DNA of 64,000 nt, from contig NZ_LECW02000020.1 of assembly GCF_001042475.2 (NCBI RefSeq), positions 1-64,000 of the forward strand, read 5' to 3'. Positions within the stretch are counted from its first letter, which is position 1, and each line of letters opens with the position of its first letter. Below are positions 1-6,801 of the stretch, piece by piece. The notes under the pieces were generated by a model. The model saw nothing but the letters and a program-made list of their open reading frames with translations. It was not told where the DNA came from and did no database searches. Source of the stretch: Bacillus glycinifermentans (lineage in GTDB: Bacteria > Bacillota > Bacilli > Bacillales > Bacillaceae). Both the position numbers and the translations under genes were made by a program.

Positions 1-125
1 CCGGTTGCTCCTGTCGGGCCGGTTGGACCGGTTGGACCGGTTGCTCCGGTTGGACCTGTCGCTCCTGTTGGGCCTGTTGGACCTGTTGGGCCTGTCGGAC
101 CTGTTGGGCCTGTCGGACCTGCTGC
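1..125 (-). repeat. Collagen-type triplet repeat region
   Basis: Tandem 9-base-type repeats encode Gly-Pro-Thr and Gly-Ala-Thr triplets on the minus strand. Such DNA is prone to slippage, so repeat number probably varies between strains. The array continues beyond the window. Confidence 0.85.
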
Positions 126-599
126 TCCATCAGTCTGTAAAAGTGCTACATCGTCTACAATGACATTAGCAGTTCCAAATTGCGGAAGAGTATTAATCAA
201 AATAAACGCCATAGTAGAACCCGCAGGAGCAGGATCTGTCGTTTGGTAGATTTCAATCCATGTGTTATTTTCTACAACCGGTAATCTATTAAATGGAATA
301 TTAACAAATAGCCCCTGTCCAAGGAAGTTAAATGAACTATCAAAAAACGAAACCTGTATCTGCACTTGAGGAGACGGTAAAAATCCCGATTTGGCCAAAG
401 ACACTAGAAATTCTAAACCCTCTCCAGGGTTAACTGGGGCAAATTGAGCTATAAATGATACTACATTTCCGCCCAGCAATGTTGTCGACCAAAAACCCGA
501 ATGAGAAAACTGAGTAGTGACCGTTGCATTTTGGCCAACCCAAGGCGGGAGTGTCCCTGTCTCGAAACCCCCATTAACAACTACATTTTGAATCGACAT
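1..599 (-). CDS. Collagen-like repeat protein with NTTRR-F1-type N-terminal domain (3' end outside window)
   Basis: Reading leftwards from the ATG at 597-599, the protein opens [15 protein letters not shown]. About 155 residues follow that look like the beta-rich NTTRR-F1 head found on Bacillus collagen-like spore proteins. After that the chain turns into Gly-X-Thr triplets (GPT and GAT) that run off the left edge, so the C-terminus is unseen. GGAGGT lies just upstream of the ATG. Proteins of this build usually sit on the outer spore surface. The upstream SigK-like promoter and the ruined collagen-type gene behind it agree with that. Family assignment is from recognition; exosporium or outer-coat location is inferred. 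Confidence 0.8.
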   Translation of the reverse strand, partial: MSIQNVVVNGGFETGTLPPWVGQNATVTTQFSHSGFWSTTLLGGNVVSFIAQFAPVNPGEGLEFLVSLAKSGFLPSPQVQIQVSFFDSSFNFLGQGLFVNIPFNRLPVVENNTWIEIYQTTDPAPAGSTMAFILINTLPQFGTANVIVDDVALLQTDGAAGPTGPTGPTGPTGPTGPTGATGPTGATGPTGPTGPTGAT

Positions 600-662
600 A
601 TAGGATTTTACCTCCTTTTCTTAAATTTGCTTCAATAGTTAATTTAAAGATTGAAGCTAGCA

Positions 663-691
663 TATACTATGAATTCATATATCACTCGGTC
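663..691 (-). promoter_or_regulatory. Probable SigK-dependent promoter of the collagen-like gene
   Basis: On the minus strand the -10 CATAGTATA (663-671) fits the SigK pattern CATANNNTA. An AC core (689-690 in GTGACCG) lies 17 bases upstream. Late mother-cell expression suits a spore-surface protein. Motif match only; the gap from here to the start codon is about 60 bases. Confidence 0.5.
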
Positions 692-782
692 ACGTTGTTT
701 TCCATACGATTAAAACACATTTATAGCTAAAGTTTGAGCGTCTACTATATTGTTAAAAAATGAATTCTCTTAAAACTGATTT

Positions 783-823
783 AAAAATAAAGAGAGATGC
801 TCTAAAAGAACATCTCCCTCTTC
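783..823 (-). terminator. Terminator after the degraded collagen-like gene
   Basis: Imperfect hairpin of AGAGGGAGATG against CATCTCTCTTT, followed on the minus strand by TTTATTTTTAAA. It lies just past the old stop codon of the pseudogene. Confidence 0.65.
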
Positions 824-824
824 T

Positions 825-1280
825 CTAAGGGAATCGAATTATATTTAAATCTCTATTGAAAGCTGCTGCAGAAGCTACGTTTGCAGCCGTTGTTACGGCT
901 TTTCTAACTATATAGGTAACAGTTTGCAGCGTCAGGTACAGTATCAACAAAAGTGCTAGCTAGCGGGAATCTTTGTGTTCCAGCCGCAGCAAGACTTCTA
1001 TTAAAAATTCTATTTTGAAGCAGAGTTCCGTTTCAGTAAAGCCTTGATTCAATAATAATTTTGCTGTATTTACAGCCTCTACTGCCAGAGTATAATCGAA
1101 TTAAACATTTTAACCGCTGCATACAGTTACACCTGGTACTGTTACAACAGTTACTTCAGTATTTAACGGAACAGCCGGAGGATTATAGACTGAAATAGAA
1201 CCTGAGATATTTGTAAAGAAAAGCGCTGTTTGAGGGCTGGCTGGTCCCGTTGGGCCTGTCGCTCCTTCGATATTTAACAT
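825..1280 (-). pseudogene. Degraded collagen-like spore-surface protein
   Basis: The ATG at 1278-1280, with GAAGGAA upstream, starts [13 protein letters not shown], a very short Gly-X-Y stub, followed by about 45 readable residues including NTEVTVVTVPGVTV. An in-frame stop follows, and the likely continuation then has to be read in other frames: FDYTLAVEAVNTA, then RLYRNGTLLQNRIFNRSLAA, then AVTTAANVASAAAFN ending IRFP-stop at 825. At least one nonsense change and two frameshifts are needed to reconstruct it. The reconstructed fold resembles the C-terminal part of collagen-like exosporium proteins. It may be a dead paralogue or a fragment of the gene to the left. Confidence 0.7.
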
Positions 1281-1299
1281 TTATTCCTTCAAAACCAAA

Positions 1300-1324
1300 A
1301 ACCGTCTTTCTATAGGAGACGGTT
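1300..1324 (-). terminator. Terminator of the hexapeptide acyltransferase gene
   Basis: AACCGTCT (1300-1307) pairs with AGACGGTT (1317-1324), and the minus-strand exit reads TTGGTTTTGAA. The stem overlaps the gene's stop codon. Confidence 0.6.
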
Positions 1325-2015
1325 ATTTCATCACCCGGCCCGGGTTGCCGTAAGCGGTTTTTCCGGCGGGGATATCTCTTGTGATGACGGCTCCGGCGCC
1401 GATTACGGCGTGTTCTCCGATAACGACTGATGGCAGCAATGTCGCATTGTTGCCGATTTTTGCTCCCCTTTTAATCGTTGGACCTTTATATTGGTAATTT
1501 CCCATTCCCATGTATTTATCATTTGATGTTGAACAGCACGGACCGATGAATACCTCATCTTCGATTTCCATATCGGCGGTGATATAGCATCCCGTTTGGA
1601 CGGTCACCCTGCACCCGATCTTTGTATTGTTCTCAACCATGGCGCTTCGGCCGATGATGCTTTCTTCTCCGACCGTCACATTTTCGCGGATGCTTGCCAT
1701 ATCGCCCACAAACACGCCCTTTCCCAAACAGACATCCCTGTATATAACAACGTTTGAACCGATGACCGCTCCATCCTCAATCACCAAAGGTCCGCCTGCT
1801 TTTTTCGGCTGGCGCGCCATTTTTTTATTTGAAGAAGTCCCTTTGCCAAGTACGGTCAAGTCGCCGATCATCACTCCGCTTCCGATCTGTGTATCCTTCT
1901 TGATGATCGCATGGTGGCCGATCGTCACGTTATCCCCGATCGCCACGTTTTCTTCAATGACGGCACCTTCTCCCAATACTACGTTCTTTCCAACCTTAAC
2001 GGTCTCATGAATCAT
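1323..2015 (-). CDS. Left-handed beta-helix (hexapeptide) acyltransferase
   Basis: About 230 residues made almost wholly of hexapeptide repeats ([LIV]-G-x-x-x-x, for example VTIGHHAII, AVIGSNVVI, AKIGNNATL), typical of the WbbJ/WbbB and sugar N-acetyltransferase group. Enzymes of this fold move acetyl or similar groups from CoA or ACP to sugars, and the active site lies between trimer subunits. The end AVITRDIPAGKTAYGNPGRV is the usual closing motif of nucleotide-sugar acetyltransferases. The start chosen is the ATG at 2013-2015, because GGAGG sits 8 bases before it; the earlier in-frame ATGs overlap that site. The substrate cannot be told. The position next to collagen-like genes suggests spore glycan modification, which is inference. 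Confidence 0.8.
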   Translation of the reverse strand: MIHETVKVGKNVVLGEGAVIEENVAIGDNVTIGHHAIIKKDTQIGSGVMIGDLTVLGKGTSSNKKMARQPKKAGGPLVIEDGAVIGSNVVIYRDVCLGKGVFVGDMASIRENVTVGEESIIGRSAMVENNTKIGCRVTVQTGCYITADMEIEDEVFIGPCCSTSNDKYMGMGNYQYKGPTIKRGAKIGNNATLLPSVVIGEHAVIGAGAVITRDIPAGKTAYGNPGRVMK

Positions 2016-2087
2016 TCGCATAGCCTCCATTTCGCATGCTTTGCCTTTGGCATCATATTCAAATTGGACGCGATGAGAAACGGCTCC

Positions 2088-2123
2088 ACAAAAAAAAACA
2101 CGGCCGCCGTCAGGCGGACCGTG
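2088..2123 (-). terminator. Terminator of the treP-treA-treR operon
   Basis: GC-rich hairpin CACGGTCCGCC / GGCGGCCGTG (2099-2123), followed on the minus strand by a run of ten T. It stands directly after the treR stop codon. Confidence 0.9.
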
Positions 2124-2840
2124 CTACTTTTCCCGTCTTGCAAAATCGACAAACCGGAATTTATCAAGCCGGTGTCTGCTTTCCGTATATTGAAACAGTG
2201 TCGTGTCATCGAGGAACACATAGTTTTTCACGACGACGATGTGCTCATATCCGTTTAAATCCAAATATGTTTGATCCGTTTCCGTACACGGCTCAACGAC
2301 GATTTCCTTGTGGGCATAGCTGATCGCGAGTCCGAGCTCATCCTCTATATATTGATAAATGGAATCCTCGCATATCTCTTTCGTTAAAAGCGGGACGTTT
2401 TTACGGATAAAATAATCCTTATCAAGGATAACACGCTCTCCGTTGATTGTCCGGGACCTGACGACTCGCCATACCTCCTCGTCTTCTTTAATCCGAAGCT
2501 GTTTTTGGATATATACACCCGGATGGATCAAGCCGAATTCATGTACGGTCGTGCTCGTCTGTCTTCCAAGCGTTTCGGAAAGCTCTTTAAAACTGACCAG
2601 TCCGGAAACCGGGAACTGCATTTTTTCCCTGTTGAGGACGACTGATCCTTTTCCCCTGATTTTTTGAATATAGCCATTTTGAGCAAGCATATTCAGCGCT
2701 TTTCGAACGGTCTCCCTCGACGTGTCGTGCCGGTCTGTCAGATCGTGTTCCGACGGCAGGATATCGCCGGCGTTCAGGATGCCCTGATCGATTTGTTCGG
2801 CGATTTCTTTATAAATCATGACGTATTTGTTGACTTTCAT
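2124..2840 (-). CDS. treR: Trehalose operon repressor, GntR family
   Basis: 238 residues. Residues 1-70 form a GntR winged helix (LPSEHDLTDRHDTSRETVRK, then GYIQKIRGKGSVV), and the rest is a UTRA ligand domain. It matches B. subtilis TreR closely along its length, as recalled. TreR binds palindromic TTGTATATACAA-type operators and is released by trehalose 6-phosphate. It is the last gene of treP-treA-treR, about 20 bases after treA, so it should limit its own synthesis. Two matching operators are visible upstream of treP (6055-6068 and 6088-6100). Confidence 0.95.
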   Translation of the reverse strand: MKVNKYVMIYKEIAEQIDQGILNAGDILPSEHDLTDRHDTSRETVRKALNMLAQNGYIQKIRGKGSVVLNREKMQFPVSGLVSFKELSETLGRQTSTTVHEFGLIHPGVYIQKQLRIKEDEEVWRVVRSRTINGERVILDKDYFIRKNVPLLTKEICEDSIYQYIEDELGLAISYAHKEIVVEPCTETDQTYLDLNGYEHIVVVKNYVFLDDTTLFQYTESRHRLDKFRFVDFARREK

Positions 2841-2860
2841 TTTTTACCACCCAGCTTAGT

Positions 2861-4549
2861 TTAGCATGGTTTGGCAAGATGATAAACTATCGATTGATAA
2901 GGCTTCACCATAAAACGGCCGAATTGTTCCGGAATCTCCAGATCGTTTGTGATCAAAACCTCGGCAGAATACCCTTCGCAATCGATATTTTCAGGCAGGC
3001 GGAACTCGGTTTCCTTGCCGTAAAAATTGTTGATGACGAGGAGCTTTTCGTTTTTTCCGTTTCTTACATATGCGAAAAGCTGCGGATCGTCTTCAAGAAT
3101 GAGCTGAAAATCGCCTGTTGTGATAATCTCGCATTCTTTTCGCAGCTTATTCAGCTTTTTATAATGGTAAAAAACCGAATCGGGATCGTCCAGCGCTTCC
3201 TCGGCATTAATGTCCTTGTAGTTCGCGGGAATCGGAATCCAAGGCGTTCCGGTCGTAAACCCGGCGTTTTCCCCGCCGTTCCATTGCATCGGTGTCCGGG
3301 AATTATCGCGCGATTTCGCTTTTAAAATGTTGATGATCTCTTGTTCGGGCTTTCCTTCTTCTTTCATCAGGCGGTACATATTTATAGATTCCACATCCCG
3401 ATACAGCGATATATCATCAAATTTCGGATTGGTCATTCCGAGTTCTTCACCTTGATAAATGTACGGGGTGCCTTGCAGCATATGGATCGCCGTCGCCAGC
3501 ATTTTCGCCGATTTTTTGCGGTGCTTCCCGTCGTCTCCGTAGCGCGAGACGATCCGCGGCTGATCGTGGTTGCACCAGAACAGCGCATTCCAGCCGCCTC
3601 CTTTATTCATCTCCGTCTGCCATTCGGAAAGAATCTTCTTTAATTTTAAGAAATCAAACTCGCTTAAGCTCCACTTTTCCCCGTTTGGGTAGTCGACCTT
3701 TAAATGATGAAAATTAAACACCATATTCAGCTCTTGATTGTCGGGGTTCGTGTATTTGATGCAATCGGCAATTGATGTCGATGACATTTCTCCGACCGTC
3801 ATGCTGTCATATTGTGAAAAAACTTCCCTGTTCATTTCATGCAAAAATTCGTGAACGCGCGGACCGTCCGTATAAAATCTTCGTCCGTCTCCTTCGCCGT
3901 CATCCGGAAAGCGCTGGTCTTTGGAAATGACATTGATAACGTCGAGCCTGAAGCCGTCAATCCCTTTTTCGAACCAGAAATGCATCATCTCATACACTTT
4001 TTTTCTGACGTCTTCATTTTCCCAATTCAAATCAGCCTGCGTCACATCGTAAAGATGGAGATAGTATTGACCCGTCTTTTCTTCAAACGCCCACGCGGAG
4101 CCGCCGAATTTCGACTCCCAGTTCGTCGGCTCTGATCCATCCGGCTTCCCATCCTTCCAAATATAAAAATTCCGGTAAGGATTGTCTTTCGCCGATGATG
4201 CTTCTTTAAACCATCTGTGCTCTGTCGACGTATGGTTGACGACAAGATCCATGATCACCTTTAAGCCGCGTTTGCGGGCTTCCTCCAACAACCGCTCAAA
4301 GTCCTCCATTGTTCCGTAATCTTCATGAATCCGGTAGTAGTCGCTGATGTCATAGCCGTTGTCATGTTGAGGAGATTCGTAGATCGGCGTCAGCCAAATG
4401 ACATCACAGGCAAGCTCTTTTATATAATCGAGCTTTTCGATGATGCCCTGAATATCGCCGACACCGCTTCCTGTCGTATCGTTGAAGCTTTTCGGATAGA
4501 TTTGATAGACCACGGCTGTTTTCCACCATGGCTGTTGTTTCGTTCCCAT
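2861..4549 (-). CDS. treA: Trehalose-6-phosphate hydrolase (phospho-alpha-(1,1)-glucosidase)
   Basis: 562-residue GH13 enzyme that cleaves imported trehalose 6-phosphate to glucose and glucose 6-phosphate in the cytoplasm. The (beta/alpha)8 landmarks are present: DLVVNHTS, nucleophile Asp in GFRLDVIN, acid/base Glu in TVGEMSS, and the third acidic site in WCNHDQPR. Length and sequence fit TreA of the subtilis group. The ATG at 4547-4549 is preferred over the upstream GTG because GGTGGTG lies about 6 bases before it. A hairpin sits in the 69-base gap after treP, which may set the treP:treA ratio. Confidence 0.95.
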   Translation of the reverse strand: MGTKQQPWWKTAVVYQIYPKSFNDTTGSGVGDIQGIIEKLDYIKELACDVIWLTPIYESPQHDNGYDISDYYRIHEDYGTMEDFERLLEEARKRGLKVIMDLVVNHTSTEHRWFKEASSAKDNPYRNFYIWKDGKPDGSEPTNWESKFGGSAWAFEEKTGQYYLHLYDVTQADLNWENEDVRKKVYEMMHFWFEKGIDGFRLDVINVISKDQRFPDDGEGDGRRFYTDGPRVHEFLHEMNREVFSQYDSMTVGEMSSTSIADCIKYTNPDNQELNMVFNFHHLKVDYPNGEKWSLSEFDFLKLKKILSEWQTEMNKGGGWNALFWCNHDQPRIVSRYGDDGKHRKKSAKMLATAIHMLQGTPYIYQGEELGMTNPKFDDISLYRDVESINMYRLMKEEGKPEQEIINILKAKSRDNSRTPMQWNGGENAGFTTGTPWIPIPANYKDINAEEALDDPDSVFYHYKKLNKLRKECEIITTGDFQLILEDDPQLFAYVRNGKNEKLLVINNFYGKETEFRLPENIDCEGYSAEVLITNDLEIPEQFGRFMVKPYQSIVYHLAKPC

Positions 4550-4584
4550 TATCAGCACCACCACTTTCTTTCTATTGATGAAAA

Positions 4585-4618
4585 GGGAAAAGAGACCGCA
4601 ACATGCGTCTCTTCCCGT
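4585..4618 (-). promoter_or_regulatory. Intercistronic hairpin between treP and treA
   Basis: GGGAAGAGAC pairs with GTCTCTTTTCCC around a short loop, immediately after the treP stop. The downstream T tract is short (TTTCATC), so it is more likely an mRNA-stabilising or attenuating stem than a full terminator. Confidence 0.55.
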
Positions 4619-6034
4619 TTATGATTTTTGTTTCATTCTTGCATACACGTATGTTCCGGCAAACGGCGCCACCAGCACAATAGCCATCCCGATCGCAAAC
4701 GCGCCCCAATACTGGCTCATGATTGAGAAAATGCCCGGGACGCCGCCGACTCCGACAGAGCTCGCCAAGACTCCTTGTGAGGAAATATACATTCCGGCAA
4801 GCCCCGAGCTGATCATCGCGATGATAAACGGAAACCTGTACCGCAGGTTCACCCCGAATATCGCCGGTTCGGTAATGCCGAGATAAGCGGAAATGCCTGA
4901 TGTTAAGGAAAGCCCTTTTTGTTTTTCATCTTTAACAATGAACATCATCGCAAGCGCCGCCGACCCTTGAGCGATATTGGAGAGCGCGAGCATCGGCCAT
5001 AAAAATGTCCCGCCGAGCTTGGAGCCGATAAGCTGGAGATCGACCGCAAGGAACGTATGATGCATTCCGGTTATGACGAGGGCCGAGTACAACCCGCCGT
5101 ACAAGAGGCCCCCAAGAGCTGCGAATGTGCTGAATACCGCAATAAATCCGGAAGTTAAAGCGTTTCCAACCGCAAATGTAACCGGCCCGATGATGATAAA
5201 CGACGCAAAGCCTGTCACAAGCAGCGTAATCGGAGCAACGACGAGCAGCTGAATGCTTTCGGGAGTCCGCTTCGTTAAAAACTGCTCAATTTTCGCAAGC
5301 AAATAGGAAGCGATCAATATCGGCAGCACCTGCCCCTGGTACCCGACTTTCTGGACCTCAAGGCCGAAAAGGTTCCAAACCGGGATTTTTCCGCTTTGCT
5401 CCGCAGCCCCGTATCCCCAGGCGTTTAAGAGATCCGGATGCACCAGCATGACGCCGAGCACGATCCCAAGAAGCGGATTGCCGCCGAAACGCTTCACGGC
5501 CGACCAGCCGATTAAGGCAGGCAGAAAAGCGAAGGCCGTTCCCGCGATCAAATTGATCATATTGGCCAGATCAGCCCACTGCGGATAGACTTGAACGATC
5601 GACTTTCCGCTGAAGAAAATATCCTGTGCCGTTAAAATATTGTTGATTCCCATCAGCAATCCAGCCGTAACGATTGCCGGCAAAATCGGAATAAAAATAT
5701 CCGCAAGCGTTTTCACGGCACGCTGCAAAGGATTCATCTTTTTCTCAGTAGCCTTCTTCACATCATCCTTCGTGGCTTCGCCGATTCCTGTTTCCTTCAC
5801 GAACTCGGCGTATACGCTGTTGACCGTCCCCTGGCCGATCACCACCTGAAACTGGCCGTTTGCCGAAAACGATCCCTTCACGACGTCAATTTGATCAAGC
5901 GCCTCTTGATCGACCTTGCTTTCATCTATTAACGCAAATCGCAAACGAGTCACACAGTGAGTGGCCGCTGCTATATTTTCCGCACCGCCGATAGCATCGG
6001 CAATTTGCCGTGCAGATCTGTTCAGTTCCCCCAT
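4619..6034 (-). CDS. treP: PTS trehalose transporter subunit EIIBC
   Basis: 471 residues. The N-terminal EIIB domain (about 1-85) carries the phosphocysteine Cys27 in THCVTRLRF. A linker leads into a hydrophobic EIIC domain with about ten membrane spans (about 105-465). It brings in trehalose and phosphorylates it, using phosphate relayed from HPr through a EIIA supplied by another PTS; no EIIA domain is fused here. The ATG at 6032-6034 has GGAGGGG five bases upstream. First gene of the tre operon, with promoter, two TreR boxes and a cre-like site just upstream. Confidence 0.95.
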   Translation of the reverse strand: MGELNRSARQIADAIGGAENIAAATHCVTRLRFALIDESKVDQEALDQIDVVKGSFSANGQFQVVIGQGTVNSVYAEFVKETGIGEATKDDVKKATEKKMNPLQRAVKTLADIFIPILPAIVTAGLLMGINNILTAQDIFFSGKSIVQVYPQWADLANMINLIAGTAFAFLPALIGWSAVKRFGGNPLLGIVLGVMLVHPDLLNAWGYGAAEQSGKIPVWNLFGLEVQKVGYQGQVLPILIASYLLAKIEQFLTKRTPESIQLLVVAPITLLVTGFASFIIIGPVTFAVGNALTSGFIAVFSTFAALGGLLYGGLYSALVITGMHHTFLAVDLQLIGSKLGGTFLWPMLALSNIAQGSAALAMMFIVKDEKQKGLSLTSGISAYLGITEPAIFGVNLRYRFPFIIAMISSGLAGMYISSQGVLASSVGVGGVPGIFSIMSQYWGAFAIGMAIVLVAPFAGTYVYARMKQKS

Positions 6035-6054
6035 GCCAACCCCTCCGTTCTATA

Positions 6055-6068
6055 CTTGTATATACATG
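6055..6068 (-). promoter_or_regulatory. TreR operator 1
   Basis: CTTGTATATACATG is a near-palindrome matching the TreR box. It lies downstream of the -10, in the region of the transcription start. Confidence 0.8.
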
Positions 6069-6078
6069 TTACGCTTTT

Positions 6079-6107
6079 ATTGTATCCCTGTATATACAAG
6101 TAGTCAA
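6079..6107 (-). promoter_or_regulatory. SigA promoter of treP-treA-treR
   Basis: On the minus strand TTGACT (6102-6107) and TACAAT (6079-6084) are 17 bases apart. TreR operator 2 fills the spacer, so repressor binding would directly exclude polymerase. Confidence 0.85.
6088..6100 (-). promoter_or_regulatory. TreR operator 2
   Basis: CTGTATATACAAG, a second copy of the TreR palindrome, centred about 33 bases from operator 1 and lying between the -35 and -10. Confidence 0.8.
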
Positions 6108-6115
6108 CAGATTTT

Positions 6116-6130
6116 TTACAGCGCTTTCAA
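6116..6130 (-). promoter_or_regulatory. Candidate cre site (CcpA) upstream of treP
   Basis: Minus strand TTGAAAGCGCTGTAA fits the cre pattern WTGNAANCGNWNNCW with one mismatch. It lies just upstream of the -35. Catabolite control of tre genes is known in B. subtilis; this particular site is inferred. Confidence 0.5.
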
Positions 6131-6158
6131 AAAATTAAAAACAGACCTCTAAGGTCTG
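6131..6158 (-). terminator. Terminator of yflB
   Basis: CAGACCT and AGGTCTG (6142-6158) form a tight stem, followed on the minus strand by TTTTTAATTTTTT. It separates yflB from the tre promoter region. Confidence 0.8.
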
Positions 6159-6170
6159 CCTCTATGTCTG

Positions 6171-6545
6171 CTAACGGCCGAGCCGGCGATACACCTTATC
6201 TTTATAAAAAGCGGATGCAGGTTTGTCGAACAGGCCTTTTTTGTCTGCAAGCCTGTCAAGCTTGAGCCTGTTTTCCGTTTTTCTTTCCATTAACCGCTCG
6301 CGTTCGCTTTCGTCCGTACATTTGGCGATCAAGTCTTCAATGGTCATCAGTTCTTTTTTCAAAGCCCCTTCATCACCGGCCATCCCGGCGTTTTTCAGCA
6401 TCCTGTAAGCCATCCGGAGATCTTCGGGAACATGGGCTGCTTCATCTTTTTTTAGCGGCTTGCCCATTCCCGGCAGCCTGTCAAACTCCCCGTCCTTGAT
6501 CGCCCGCTTAATTCTGTCCTCGGAGATTAGATATGAGAAATCCAT
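6171..6545 (-). CDS. yflB: DUF1992 (DnaJ-homologue-associated) protein YflB
   Basis: 124 residues, highly charged and alpha-helical, with the DUF1992 signature DRIKRAIKDGEFDRLPGMGKP followed by DLRMAYRMLKNAG. In eukaryotes this domain occurs in DNAJC28; the bacterial function is unknown. The start at 6543-6545 is preferred because MDFS matches the family's usual N-terminus and GGTGAG precedes it. It sits between the tre operon and ltaS exactly as in B. subtilis. Monocistronic, with its own terminator. Confidence 0.85.
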   Translation of the reverse strand: MDFSYLISEDRIKRAIKDGEFDRLPGMGKPLKKDEAAHVPEDLRMAYRMLKNAGMAGDEGALKKELMTIEDLIAKCTDESERERLMERKTENRLKLDRLADKKGLFDKPASAFYKDKVYRRLGR

Positions 6546-6801
6546 GTTCTCACCAGCCTTTTTCATTCATATTATAAATCAGTCTGCCATAAAACAATAA
6601 CAGAGCCAATACGCATTCCGCGCAAAATATTTCCAGATCGCTAAAAAGGCTCGAAAAACGCTTTTCCGCCGGGGGTTTTGCCGTTTTTTCGGCCGGCTCA
6701 GTTAACGCTTTTCTAAATCGGCATTTCATGGTATATTTTATACATTCGTTTTTTCTTTCGTTCCGATGGTTTTATGCTGATCCGGAAAAAGGAGTGTAAC
6801 A

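Noticed and set aside
1-125. Short tandem repeats that could suggest a CRISPR or satellite array
   Set aside because: Units are 9-base codon repeats in frame with a protein (Gly-X-Thr), with no spacers.
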